From the NCBI GenBank assembly GCA_021399435.1, contig JAJTUP010000010.1, forward strand, positions 620,001-684,000: DNA of 64,000 nt, written 5' to 3'. This DNA is from Diaporthe sp. PMI_573. Lineage: Eukaryota > Ascomycota > Sordariomycetes > Diaporthales > Diaporthaceae. The translations under genes were made by a program, and so were the position numbers. Shown here in pieces: positions 32,782 through 46,700 of the stretch (the stretch's first letter is position 1; each line of letters starts with the position of its first letter). A model generated the notes under the pieces. The model was not told the DNA's origin. It did not search any database and saw only the letters and a list, made by a program, of their open reading frames with translations.

Positions 32782-34416
32782 TATGAGGCCACATGGTCCG
32801 AAATGCTCCAGAGGCTCTGTTGATATGAGTATAGGTGTTGGAAGATTCCGGCTGCAAAAACAGCCCTCTGGGAGGCTGCCTATCAAAGAGGGGCAATCGC
32901 CGCTGTGCGATCGCTAGCTCGGATAAACCGGTTGTGTGGGTGTCTCGAGCGGTTCTGGTGGTGTTATGATCAAGACTGCGTAACAGAGGCGCAGCACGCG
33001 GGATAGCAAGGAGGTCGTTACATTGAAGGATTCTGAACCTTGCCCAACATCTCCGATTGGTCACGTTTCAATTGTGCCCCCAGCGCCCCCAATCTTACGT
33101 CCTAACTTGGCCATTCAAATCATCCTATCAACGACATGCCAAAGCTTGATGCGAAGCGATCTTCATCCCCGCTGATGCACTACCTCGAAGTATGGTGAGA
33201 CAAGTTCAGCCTTAGACGCTAGATGACGCATAAGTTTACAACAATAAAACAGGTCTATTTTATCAGCACGATACTTTTATTGGCTTCAAAATGCAAAAAG
33301 CTGCAGCCACGGAGATTTCGGAGTTAAGGACGCCCCCCCCCCCGGCTCTATATCTGTCGTTGAGGAGCAATTGAATTCTGATATCCCTGCTTGTGTGGTC
33401 TACCATTCGGGTGGGAACAGTAAGGTCCATCGCGCTATAACCGCCAATCATGCAGTATATTACAAGGCAGACCTCTTCAAGGACGGTCTACCATTAGAAG
33501 CTAGGGTATCTTTCGGTGCGACTGTTGTAATATATTGCGTACTTTCTGTTATCACATACTGCTGCATGTCTGCAATGAAAGCACCTGATAAACTCCAATC
33601 TAAATTTTCCATCACAAGGCATTGAATGTTGATTAAGATATGCCACGAGCACGTGTGGCCTCTATCTCCTCCTAATTCGTCTTTGGTAACGTGCTCATGA
33701 AGTCGCTGGAGGGCTATGTAAGATTTTCGGTGGAAATCAAAGTGTCGTATAGGACTAACGAGAAGTCTTTCTGCCTGTGAACACGAGAAACTTTGAAATG
33801 ACTCCTTGTGGCAAGTCAGACTAGTCCTCGAAGCGCTGATTCCCAAGGCCCCGTGTCTTAAGTTCGATCTCGTCCAGGAAAAGTGAAGACACGAGACCCA
33901 GCCCACTCAGCCCGGTCATAGTGTAGAAAATGGCTTCGAACGATTCGAGGTACACCTGCAAAACCGCAAAACCGCAAACCCGCATCCAAGCTTTCTGCAG
34001 GGACTTTGAGTGCCCCCAGCTTGGAATAGGGATATGTGGAGCCTATTAGTAAAGTGTTAACCCCGGGTGGAATTATTGAGAGCTTTTGAGAAAGGTCAGT
34101 ATTCTACTCCGGCGTATAGAGATTAGTAGAATGCCAGCCTTTTTATGGTGAACTTAGGTTATTCTTTAGTAGTTAATAAGCCGCTATGGACTGTATATGC
34201 CGGGATTATGTCCACTTCATTTTCCCCACTTCAACATTATGATTGTTGTATGGAGTTAATACAGAACAATGGGCCTCAGATGGCCGTGGTGAGTTTTGGA
34301 TAGTCGTTGGGGAACATGATTATTTCGGGTCAATTCATAATCACCTGCTGTGAAATACACTCTACATCTGCAGACATTTGAGTGGATGAGTGGAAGCCAC
34401 ATTGGCGACTGACACA
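32782..34416. other. Long spacer, nothing recognised
   Basis: About 1.6 kb of AT-rich sequence between the HET gene promoter side and the 3' end of the ABC transporter. It contains a 12-base C tract near 33330 and a short tandem (aaaccgc) near 33960. No coding feature is supported. Confidence 0.45.
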
Positions 34417-37400
34417 CTAAGTCTGAACTTTTATTCGACTTGCGTCACATAAAGCTTTGAAAGCCGATTCCTTGTCGGACAGGAGGTTTCGCGGTGGTCC
34501 TTCCTCAATCAGACGTCCCGAGTCGAGCATAAATACTCGGTCAAAGTCCATCACACTTTGCAGACGATGGGAGATCATGATGACTGTGCGCGACTGGAGG
34601 TCCTCTCTGATCACGCGCTGTATCGTGGCGTCGGTGTCGGAATCAATCCTGTTTCTCACGTTAGGGACAGCACACACTGGCCTGTGAGGAACAAGGCTCA
34701 CACTATGTGTAGGGTGGTGTATGCTACTCACTGGCTTGTTGGCTCGTCCAGTATGACAATCTTGCTCTCTCTCAATAAGGCCCTAGCTAGGCAGAATAGC
34801 TGTCGCTGGCCGTGCGAGAGCGAGTGCTCCTCCAGGGGCCCGTCGAGGCCGCCAAGAGACTCGATCTTGTCCCACAACTTCAGTCGACCCAGGACCTCGA
34901 TGATTGACTCGTCCGATACTTGATCTTCCCACGGGGAGGCGTTCTCTCGTACTGTGCCTTGGAAGAGGAATGGCTCCTGCGTGATGAGGTTGAGCCTGGA
35001 GCGCACGAGCTCTGGACCTAAAGTCGACAGGTCCACTCCGCTGATCATTATCCTCCCACCCTGGCATTCCAGGCGACGGAGTAAAGCGGCAACAAGGCTG
35101 CTCTTCCCGCTGGAGGCGAAGGGAACGAGTCAGCTTCGAATGGGAATATGGAGTTCTCCAATCGTGTAATACATACCTGCCCGTCCGTCCGCAGACGGCC
35201 ACATGTTCGCCAGGCCTGATAGAGAATGAGATCTCTTTCAGAGCAAGGTCACCCTGAGGCCTGTTTACCTTCAATAAGCTTTTTGAAATCCTCCATATAA
35301 GTTTTGGCGACCTATACGTACTCGTAACTAGCCGAGACATTCTCCATGACAACGGCGCCTTCAGCAGGCCATTCCTCAACTGAAGGCGCAGCCTCGGCAG
35401 GGAGACCTTCCCTTGGCGTGTCCTTGGTGAAATGTGAGATTCTGGTGACAGCACCGAGGCATGATTCCATTTCCGTCCACTGCACGACCAATGTGTTCAT
35501 CATGTCTGTCAGGGTCGTGACTTGGACAAGTGCCAGCCCCACAAACCCCGAGCTGACAGTGTCACGGAGTGGGATAGCCACGCCCATGAGGAGAACCACC
35601 AGCGCGACGGCCATCAGTGAGAGGACGAGGAGTAGCCAGCGCTGGACGCAGAAGAGAAGATACATCGGCTTCTGCGACTTGTCCAGCAGGAATGCGGTTT
35701 TTTGCATGAAATTCTGGCTCCAACCAAATGCACGGATCGATGTGATCCCTTGTATGGTTTCGATGAAGGACGAGACCAAGGGCGCTTTCGCTTCGATTCT
35801 GCATCGTGGCCGGCCTTGTTAGGAGCAGAGGATGATTTTAAGGTACCATCAGGGAAATGCTCACTCGAGAAGCCGCAGCTGCCTAGAAGTGCGGAGGTAG
35901 AAGCGTTGGAGGAAGAACAGGACAGCGCCCATGACTGGTATCCCTATAGCGATCCATGCGATGGCACTGACAGCGATTCCAATGCTTGCGACGACCCCGA
36001 GAAACTCTACATATACACAAGCATGAGACAAGCCACGAACTTTTGAGGGTAGTTTTCCGTCACCGGGATGTCCACTTACCGAAAAGTGCCACTATCAGGG
36101 CGATCGGTAGTTGCCAGTCACACAATCGAATGTCTTGACTGAATCTGCAGGAGTTGGTTGGGTTAGATAAAACCTTGCTAGAGCTGTTTGCCGTGAAAGA
36201 CTATGGTATAGACTGCATACCTGTTAACTAAAACTCCAGTGTCAATCTTCGAGATGAATGATATGGGTGCCCTGCGAACCATTACGTTAGTGTGTTGGTA
36301 TGATATTTGACCCAGAAATGTGACCCTACCTCATCGCAGCTGCTAGAAGATTTTGATGGAGTGTCACCGATGACTTTGGGACCATGTAGTAAATATAGCC
36401 CCTGGCCAGTGTCAGTATGATCAACCATTCCACACAGATACAAACCGTACTCCTTACATTGGCGTAATCAAAAGGGCAAGCATTATCAGTACGCCCCATA
36501 CAACGTAGATACCTAGCCAGTATCCAAGGGTATGGCGACCGGTTTCATCGCTAGACCACCATGTAACCCAGATCTGGAAGAAGGCAACGGAGAGCGCATA
36601 TGTGACTGCCCCAAATATGAAGACGAAGCTATTCAGCCACCCCAGAGACTGGATATACAGGATGTATGACCTCCAGTCGCCAGTCTGCCTCTGCAGATCG
36701 GTCATTCGCTCCTCAAGTTGGACCTGATACTCTCCAAGGTTGGCTTTACTGTCGGCTCCAACATCCATCTCAGAGGAAACTTCCGCAGGCGCGTCGCTCA
36801 TGTCCATCAGCTGTTTGTATACCTCCTCGTATGTTCCGGTGTCAAGCATGTCGCCTTTGCTGCCCATTAGCAAGACTTGGTCAGCAGCCTTTAGAAGCTG
36901 GACTGTATTGAGATTGGCAGAGTTAGCAGGGCCCCCAAAATAAAGCTTCGCTAAAGCAGAAAGTCTTACCAGAGTGTGTGGTGAGTATGACAGTGCTTCC
37001 TCTAGAACGAAGCAGTCCGTTTCTCCCAAATACCTTCTCTGTCACCGCATGCAGGGTGCGAGCATCCAGTGCATTCGTGACGTCGTCAAATAAGACGAGG
37101 TCCTTTTTGGCGTACAGCGCTCGGGCGATTGACTATTAGAAGATGAAATACACGTCAGTTGCACGCTCAGATCTCGCCCCGAGGCCGATGGGCAGAGTAG
37201 GTTCGAGGGTAGCGCATACAATCCGCTGTTTCTGGCCACCACTAACGCCGGAGCCCATGCTCCCAACCATCGTGGCGTCCCCGGCGGGCATATAGTCCAG
37301 ATCTGAATCGAGCTCGCAACTGGAGAGCACAATCTTGTACCATACTGAGTCGAATTCGGACTCTCCCACGATATTATCCCGGATCGTTCCGTCGTAGATC

Positions 37401-39860
37401 CACGGAGTCTGTGGGCAATAGGCAATCTTTGCTGCGGAGACCTGTACACTTCCTTTTGTGCAGGTCGTCTCGGACAACAACCCCTGGAGAAGCGTGGACT
37501 TTCCACAGCCAATGGGGCCTGTAATGGCAGTAAAGGAGCCCTTGGCCAAGTTCATGTCCCTAAGACAGACAATTGAAGGTCCATCCACATCCCAGCCAAA
37601 TTCGGCGCCTTTGGTGCTAATAGCAGCGTTGGTTGGGACCGGGTCCAATTTATGTTCCGCAGCTATCTTTTCTGCTTCTTCCGGGTTGAGAGGGTCAGTT
37701 TTCGCGGACTCAAGGTGTTCGTCAAGGAGAAGGAATTTCTGTATCCTTCTGAAGCTCCCCAAAGCTTGCAGCCCGTAAGGGATGGAGAAAAGGAGGCGCC
37801 TGGCTGGGGTATTCATGAGGTTCAAGATCGACAGGGAGGTGACTGCCTTTGAAACTGAGAATGCGCTTCCTTGTGCAGTCGTTCCCAGGGCCGCGAATGT
37901 GGCAAAAGTCAAAAGCGGCGACAGAACCAATGGGAGAAGAGCTAAACCTGTCAGCATTCATGTCTTGCCACTATTTACGGCCTTGGAGTGCGGGTGTTAT
38001 ACAAAATGTGAGCGCAAGACAGTTGTTGAGCCTGAAGTTCTGGGACAGCTTCATTTCTTCCCTTCTCTTGTCCTGTATGCGTGTTTCCATCTTTTCAGCT
38101 AGCCCTAACAGCTTCACCGAGTTGAAGTGAGTCAAAGTGTGGGACGTCAAATTCACACGTGCCTCGACAGCTTCGAACCACGTGTTTTGATACCGAGGGA
38201 CTTTGCTGCCGGTGAACGAAACCACCGCAAAGCAGACTAAATGATTCAGCCAGTCATTAATGCTCACTTTTGTGTTAAGTGAATCATTGCACTAGATTCG
38301 AAATGGGTGTATCTTACAAAGCATGGTAAGGATAGGCACACAGCACACAGCACCCACCTGCTTATAAAGGAGGTAGATCAGGATGCCAAGTTGCATGATG
38401 CACGACCAAGAATCTAGAACGAGCCTCCAAAACGCCTCGACGATTTTCTCGGAATCTGTTGTCATTAAAGTAAGTGCGGTTGATTGCTCGAGAGCATTCG
38501 ATCGAGTGCGTAGCAGCTTTGAGTAGACCATGGCGACAAGGGCACCGCGGGTTATCGTCATGAAGCGGAACACAATGTGGAAGCACCAGGGAGCCACCAG
38601 CTTTATGTTGGGTCTATCAATAGGTGATCAGGAAACAAGAGATAGGCATGTGCTGACTCACCGCAATGCCCATTGAAACGAAAAAGAAGGCTCCTACGAG
38701 GCCGTAGCCGATATTGACTGAGGCCTGTGGTGTCTCCAAAAACGAGATTGCTTGCTGAACCAGGAACGGGTAAGCTATCACAAGAGCGACTTCTAGCGAC
38801 CTGGCCACAAATATGAGGAGAAGCTCCTTGGGAAATGCCAGAAGGACCTGCAATGCGAGAGCGTGTTTTCGTTTCTGGTCACCTGGCGCGCAATTATGGT
38901 TAATAGCTTTTTCAGTGGAGGCAAATTGATCCCATGGTGATCTCACATTTATCCCATCCGGACTGGACGCGAGCCGCGAGATCGTCCGAAGCGAGCTTCT
39001 GATGGATGTTTGGGAGATCTTGAGCCGACATGACATTGCGAAAGCCCAGGTGGAGCAACGGGTTCAGCCAGAGGAAAAAAGCCCGGGAGACCAGATTAGC
39101 GTGGGACTCGGAGGAAAATCCCGCCGCGTACTCGGGCAACAGGATGGATATCTTCTCCTGCATCTCGACAGCGAGTGCGACCAGCTTCACAGCGGCCGCG
39201 GCGCCGAGCAGGCCTGCCACTTTGCTCTGTCCCGGCACCAGCGCCTGGGTCCTGATTCTTGCGGCATCCAGAATGCAGGTGAGAGCGAGGTAGATAGAGA
39301 TGGTTGCAGATGGACGGACTGTGTTTCTGTGTTCCAGGTGTGACAGGACGCCGAGTACCACGACACTGCATAGTTGCAGAGCCGTAGAGGCCACAAGCAC
39401 GGCCCAAAAGTCGACACTGTGTCTCGTAGAGACGACGGCAATGAGGCTGACCTTGATAATTCCGAGGACAGCAAGTATACTCTGGAACAGGACATGAGGT
39501 GATTCAGTCAGCCTTGGAAACATCCAGAGAGGCAGTATTGGCATTGACCGCGTACCAGTTTCAGTCCGTATCGCCAAGACCGGGCGGTCTTGAGGGTCCT
39601 GCCACGCAAATCAGCTAGCCTCCAAGGGGAGAACAGCAACAGCAGACAGGCGGGCAGGATAGAGAAGGTAGCCTCTTCGAAAGTGACTAGGACAACATGT
39701 CAGTTTCAGGGTCTGTTTAGGGTGTGAGATTGGGCCTCTGCAAGGGTCGCATAGGTGTCCTACCCGTGAAATCGAACCCTCCACGACATTGTGGCAGTTG
39801 CGGCACAGCAGGACCGAACCCCCCGTCGTTACAGATGGTTGAGTAGTTTGAGAGCGACAT
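34417..39860 (-). CDS. ABCC-type (MRP-like) ABC transporter
   Basis: Seventeen exons on the minus strand join in one continuous frame to 1451 aa. Exons from the start: 39860-39764, 39686-39556, 39481-38947, 38882-38662, 38600-38318, 38236-38003, 37947-37220, 37132-36970, 36902-36458, 36401-36330, 36271-36221, 36144-36080, 36006-35865, 35798-35322, 35278-35177, 35109-34732, 34648-34417. Order: TMD0 with FEEATFSILP, TMD1, NBD1 (Walker A GPIGCGKST, signature SGGQKQR, Walker B DLVLFDDV, H-loop TTHS), TMD2 (RAPISFISKIDTGVLVNRFS), NBD2 (Walker A GRTGSGKSS, completed by splicing; signature LSHGQRQ; Walker B VILDEPTS). This is a full ABCC exporter of the kind linked to drug or metabolite efflux. It shares an 892-bp divergent spacer with the polyketide synthase, so product export is a reasonable inference. 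Confidence 0.92.
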
Positions 39861-40752
39861 GATTTTCACGCCTCAAAGATGCTCGAAATAGCGAGTAGTG
39901 CAAGATATGGCCTATCAAATCGGGTCAAATGAATCGCACTGAGCAGATTGGAAGCACGCTTCCATATTGGTGGTTTGCAGCAGCTCAAGGGTTGAAATGG
40001 AACGGACCACGTGTAGAATAATCTGCCCATGGCGGACGCGGCAGGGCGGCACTGAAAGCCCTGGAGGAGTTTGTTGCTTTTCCGCCCCCCCTCCCCCCCC
40101 AATACACATTACACCCCCGATGCGGTCAGCGCGCGAGAAGTCACACCGAATCTCGGTAACGGATCCTTCCATTCCTCTGTATGCTGGGCGTTAGATTCCA
40201 TGCCAAGGTTTAGATAACGTATGTTATGAAAACTTGAACGACAGGGCCCCCGTGCTTGACCCTCGCGTCAGCATGCGTGGGGTTTCCCGCCAACTTAGCC
40301 AATCGCTTATGAGGTGGCTCATGAACAAAATGTACAATAATCGCCTGATGGCCTCGGAGCGATGGAGGCTTTTGGGCTAATAAGCTGCATTTGCAATCCA
40401 AAGCGAGCACAACATTCACAACATCTTACATTTCAACGTTGAATAGGTCTAGATTGCATGCAGTAAGCCATGATGGCCACCATCTCGACTGCACGTCAGA
40501 TCATGATTCTCGGATCCTCATTCTCGGGCTTTTGATGTGACAGCCTGATAGAGACCATATAAACACGTGTCTCGATTTGAACTCACCGGATATGTGTACA
40601 CTTGGTGTTAAGACCTCGGAAAAGTGAGGGAAATGGTGGGCTTTAAAAGCAGCGCGTGGCTGATCGAAATGGAAATTCGCTGAGAGTCAGCTCCATGTTC
40701 CCCTTTCCTTCTTTGAATATTATCAAGCAAAATCCAGTTCGTAGCCTTCAGG
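39861..40752. promoter_or_regulatory. Shared divergent promoter region, ABCC transporter/PKS
   Basis: The 892 bp between the two start codons must carry both promoters. A TATA-like element (tataaa, 40558-40563) lies about 190 bp before the PKS ATG. A pyrimidine-rich block (40079-40099) and several short motifs are present, but I could not assign a pathway-specific regulator site. Confidence 0.6.
40558..40563 (+). promoter_or_regulatory. TATA-like element of the PKS gene
   Basis: tataaa directly followed by a cacgtg E-box-like hexamer (40564-40569), about 190 bp upstream of the PKS ATG. Assigned by motif and distance only. Confidence 0.4.
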
Positions 40753-43700
40753 ATGAGCACCGAAACCCGCATCGCAGTTGTCGGCATGGCCTGCCGCCTG
40801 CCTGGTGGTTCTGATTCGCCCGAGGCCCTTTGGTCCATGTTGGCCGAAGGTCGGGACGGCTGGACTGAAGTTCCCAAGGATCGCTGGGACTGGCGTTCGT
40901 TCTATCATGAGGATGCTGAGACCAAGGAAGCCCTGCACTTCAGCCATGGATACTTCCTCAACAAGGACCTCTCCGGCTTTGACGCGCGCTTCTTTGCAAT
41001 CCCTCCCTCCGAGGCAAACGCTGTCGACCCTCAACAAAGGCTCCTGCTTGAGGTGACCTATGAGGCCCTTGAAGACGCTGGCATTCCCATAGAAAGCTTA
41101 CGTGGCTCGAATACGTCGGTGCATATGGCCATGGTGAGTATTATATCTCACATAGACTTGATGGATGAAGAAGAATCCCATTTGTTTGTTTCTGGAGTCA
41201 ATTTGGGCATGGCTGTCTTGAAAGTCTCTTCGATGTGGTAACAAGCAATATTGATAAATTCTGTTAGTTTCCTCGAGACTATGACAGGATGGGATACGCA
41301 GACGGCAACAAAACACACAAAATCCACTTGTTGGGCTCGGGTGATGCCATCATGTCCAACAGGATCTCCTATGTACTGGACCTCAAGGGATCCTCAAATA
41401 CTTTAGACACGGGATGTGTAAGTTTTATTCACTTCGCCAAAGGTGTATCAGCCCCTTTCAGCACTTCTATCCTGCTGACAAAGAGCCATACAGTCTGGAA
41501 GTCTAGTGGCATTGCACCAGGCTTGCAATACGCTGAGGGCTGGTGAAGCACCTCTCGCCCTGGCCGGGGCCAGTCAACTTATATTGACCCCTGACCAATC
41601 CATCGCAATGTCATCGATCGGGTAAGCAAAGGCTCCGATAGGTTATCGTTTAAATTGTTTGCTCTTTTGCTTATCCGGGATCCGAGCAGATCGCTCTTGA
41701 ACAAAGACGGGAAATGCTACACCTTCGACGACCGTGGTTCAGGCTACGGACGAGGCGAAGGCGTTGGTGTTCTTGTCCTCAAACGCCTCGACCGGGCTCT
41801 GGCCGATGGTGATCCGGTGAGTCACCTTCCGAATTCTTAATCTTCGCGACCCGCTGTCAAGCCCATAAAGGGGAATATTTACTCAGCTACGTCCTGTCCT
41901 AAGGAAAATGATTTCACCTTCAGATTCATAGGATTGTGCTCCAAGTCTCCGTATGGTTAGGCAACTACTAACTAGTATCTACCCGCCATCTCCAGGTCCA
42001 TGCAGTCATTCTGAACTCGGGAGTCGGCCATGATGGTAAGACCGCTGGCATCAGCCTGCCCAACGCAGACGCACAGGCTGCGTTGGCTACTTCGGTGTAT
42101 GCCACGGCCGGCCTCGACCCTACAGAAACACTATACGTCGAAGCACACGGAACGGGCACTATTGCCGGCGATGCAGCGGAAATCAAATCCATCGGCCAGG
42201 TCTTTGGCCGCGATGCCGGGAGAAAGTCGAGCTTGCACGTCGTAAGTCTCTACCTTGCGCAGCTGATGAAGCTCGTGACTTGGCCCGTGACGCTGTGATG
42301 ATATTGACTCCGTGTCTGTGTGAAAATAGGGGAGCATCAAAACCAACATTGGGCATCTTGAGTCATCAAGTGGTGTAGCAGCCGTCATAAAGGGCATCAT
42401 GATGTTGAAGAAGAATCAGATCCCACCACACCTCAACTACATCAACCCGAAGCCGGGTCTCAACCTTGAAGAGAGGGGAGTCACAGTAAGTCGCCCACCA
42501 GCCATGTACACATGGATCGCATGTTCAGGCTGTTATTGATATTCTGTCCCCAGATACCACTAAGCCTCCTGCCATTAGCACCAGCCGACTATACAGGTCC
42601 CAGGCGGGTGTCGATCAACGGTTTCGGATACGGCGGAACAAACGCCCACGTAGTTATCGAGGCCTATGAGGAAGAGAACTACTTGTCGACTCCTGATTCT
42701 GGGGTTTCCAGTGGACACAGTAGCACCCACCTTGACGCACCCAAGTCAGTCCCAGTCGTCATCTCAGCACACTCGGAGAAATCCCTCGGCAAGTTGTTGT
42801 CCAACCTGAAGGACTGGCTCACCTCGGACCAAGGTCGCCAAACCCCGTTCAATTCCTTGGCGTATACGTTGAACGTGCGGCGATCCAAGCTCCCCTGGCG
42901 GTGCAGTATTGTCGCAAGCAGCACCGAAGAGGTGACAAATGCGCTGCAGGACTCTCGCCTCCGAAAGGTGAGGGCAGCCAGGGCGGCCAACCTAGGTTTC
43001 GTCTTCACCGGCCAGGGAGCTCAGTGGTTCGCCATGGGCCGCGAGCTCTTGGTGAGCTCGCGCGTGTTCGCGGGCGCCATCGCGGCTTGCAACGAGGCGC
43101 TCGAGGGCTTCGGATGCGAGTGGAACCTTGCAGAGGAGCTCTCTCTGCCCAAAGAGGCCTCCCGGCTCGGAGAGAGCAGGTGGGCCCAGCCGGCCACGAC
43201 GGCCATCCAGATCGCACTTGTCGACCTCCTCAGCGAGTTTGGTATCACGCCTGAGACCGTCCACGGTCACAGCTCAGGCGAGATTGCCGCCGCGTATGCG
43301 GCTGGTGCACTGAGCAGGGACGGTGCGATGCTGGTCGCTTACCACAGGGGCGTGTGCTCGTCCATGGCCAAGGGCTTGAACGCGACACAGGGGGCTATGA
43401 TGGCCGTTGGCGAGGGGGAGGATGCAGTTTTCCAGCGCATTCAAGATCTGAAGAGCGGTCGCGTAGTTGTAGCCTGTGTCAACAGCCCGGAAAGTACCAC
43501 CGTTTCTGGCGACCTCGCGGCCATTGAGGAGCTTGAGACGGCTTTGAACGCCGCGGGGGTCTTCAACAGGCGGCTGAAAGTGGACTCGGCATACCATTCC
43601 CACCATATGCAAGTTGTGGCAGACGCATACCTGGCGTCTCTGAGCGAGCTGGATCATACGGCGCCGCAGGAGAACATCGCCTTTTACTCATCTGTCACAG

Positions 43701-46700
43701 GCGAGCGCAAGCTGTCCGACTTTGGTCCTTCCTACTGGGTCTCCAACCTTGTCTCACAGGTCAAGTTCAGCACCGCGTCAGAGCTTGTCGCAAAACACTT
43801 GGAAGCCCTGCCCGGCACCAATGTCCTGACAGAAATAGGACCTCATTCAGCGCTGGCGGGCCCGCTTCGGCAGTCACTATCCAGTCTGTCAGGAGATGGC
43901 ACCTTCGAGTACACGTACATCTCGACACTTGTCCGGAACGAGAATGCCTTGGCAACCACATCAGCCCTGCTGGGTAGGGCATTTGAGCTGGGCGTCCAAG
44001 TCCGATTCGACGTCGCTATGGGAGACTGGACAAGGACGAGTGCTGGACCGCATCGGATACTCAACCACCTCCCAGCGTACCCGTGGGACCACGACACGAA
44101 GTACTGGCACGAATCGAGGCTCAGCAAGGCACATCGCCACCGACCCTTCCCCAAGCACGACCTAGTCGGCCTCCTGGATGTCTCCAGCAGCAACACACAC
44201 GAGCCGCGGTGGGTATACCACATCGGCGTCAAGGCTCTGCCATGGCTCCGAGACCACGTCGTCGAGGGCTTCGTTATCTTCCCCGGCGCTGGATACGTGA
44301 CCATGGCCATCGAGGCCATGAAACAGTTGTTGTGGCTGCGGAAGACACCGGGCCGGGTCACCCATTTCAACATGCGCGACGTCGCATTCAAGGAATCCCT
44401 CGTCATCAATGGCCCGGAAGACAGTGCCGCCTACCAGGGCAGCGACGCCAACGAGGTCGAGGTGCAACTGACTCTAAGCCCCGCGCGCCAGCACAACGGC
44501 AGTCCCTGGGAATACTTCCGTGTCCTGTCACACGACCCCAAGAAGGATGCCTGGACCGAGCACTGCACTGGCTTCGTCGCAGTGGAGACCGAGGCCGCAG
44601 CGGACGAGGTCGAGGGGGCAAGAGAGCAGCGCCTGTCGGCCGAGGCGGCTGATGAATTGTTGCAACGCATCACAGACCACTCCTCAACTGAGGTCGACCC
44701 AGGAGACATCTACAGCGACCTGGCGGTATCCGGAAACGCCTTCGGCCCCAGCTTCCGAGGTCTCAAGGAGATCCAGGTCGGCAAGAGCTGCGGTCTCGGC
44801 AAGGTCATCGTCCAAGACATTGCGCAGGGGATGCCTGGGCAATACATGCAGCCGCACCTCATCCACCCTACCACCTTCGATGCTGTCAACCAGCTGCAGC
44901 TCGTCGTCTTCCGGCGAGAGTGCTCCGCTGCCGCTGTTATGCCTGTCGTGCTCGGCCAGCTTTCGATATCCGTGGATATCGACGCCAAACCCGGCGCCGA
45001 GTTGCTCGTGGCCCTGGACATGTTCCCAGAAGGGCCTCGGGGAGCACTGGGCAACTTGGTTGCGTATGCGAAACAAGCCGACGGGTCATTTAGACCTGTG
45101 CTCACAGTCGGTGCGGGCAGGCTCCAAGTCATTGGGGAGGCAGACCTGGGCAGCAAGGGCGACAGGCAGAAGGACACTTACGGCATGGAATGGCAGCCCG
45201 ACGTGAGCTACCTGACACAGGGGCAGTTCATGGACCGGGCCTCTGAGTGCAATTTCTTCGACGTTGGCTATGGGACGCTGAGTAAATTAGTCGCCGAGGA
45301 CCAGCTGCGTCTAAACGACCAAGTCGCAACCATACTGATCCGGCGGTCGCTTAAACAGCTGGGTGAAGCCGGCGTGTCCGAGGCATGCAATCAGCACCTC
45401 TCCAAGCTCCTGGCATGGATGCAGGAATGGAGCAAGTCGAGTTCTGCAGACAAGCTCTTGCGGGGCGTCGACGGGTCCAGTGCCGAAGAGGATCGCTTGA
45501 TCAACCAGGCCCAAGGCGACAACATCTTCGGGTTCGCCCTCAACCGCCTGGGGCCACGCTTCGTGGACATTTTCACCGGCAAGGCGGACCCGCTCGAGCT
45601 GCTCGTGGAGGACGACCTCCTCGGGCGCCTGTATTCGGAATATACCCTCTTCAGCGCCCACTATGCCCAGCTGGCTGAGTATATACGCACCGTCGTTCAC
45701 AAGTACCCATATCTCAAGGTCCTCGAGGTCGGCGCCGGCACCGGCAGCGCGACAATGCCCATCCTGGAGCGCATCGACCGCGGCGGCCGGCTGCCCCTCA
45801 CTGCGTACACGTACACCGACATCTCGTCGGGGTTCTTTGAGCGGGCGCGCGCCAAGTTCGGCCGGTGGGCCGGCCAGATGGACTTCAGGACGCTGGACAT
45901 CTCACGCGACCCGGCAGAGCAGGCTTTCGCGCCCGGCGAGTACGACCTCATCTTGGCTTCCATTGTCCTGCACGCCACCCCGGCCATGGACGAGACGATG
46001 GCGAATGTGCGGAAACTGCTGAAGCCCGGCGGAAGGCTCGTCCTCATGGAGCTCACCGGGCTTGCGGCTGCCAACAATGCCATATTTGGGACCTTGGAGG
46101 GCTGGTGGATGTCTGAAGACGGACGCAAGGATGGACCGCTGCTTACGGTTCCGGAGTGGGATGGGCTGCTCAAGCGCAATGGCTTTAGCGGCACTGACCT
46201 GGCCGTCCCTGCGCACCTGGGCCAATCGTCTCACTTGAGCAGCATGATCGTTACCACAGCTAGACGCCCCGAGTCAACCATAGCCGACGGCTTCGAGGTT
46301 GTGCAAGGCCTTACTCCCGACGCTGCGCCAGAAGCGGTTGTTCGCCTTGGGTACTCTCAGTCATCAAAACAGACGGCCGTAGGCGATGCGATATGCCAGT
46401 CACTGCACGACCTGAGAGTTTCCTGCCGTCAGAAGGAGTGGAGCAGTAGCCCAGCTACCGATTCCGTCACGGTTGAGGTGGTCATCGACTCGGCGGAGCA
46501 CCCTCTGCTGTTGGAGCCCGAACACGAGACCTTTGAGCAGACCAAGGAGCTCCTCCTGCAGGGCAGGAATGTGCTCTGGGTCAGCTTGCAGGAGTCTTCG
46601 AACCCGGACGGCGCAGCCCTCAAACACATGATCAACGGAGTGGCCAGAGTGGTCCGTCGCGAGAATCCCGGGCTGCGTCTAATCACGATCGATGTGCAAG

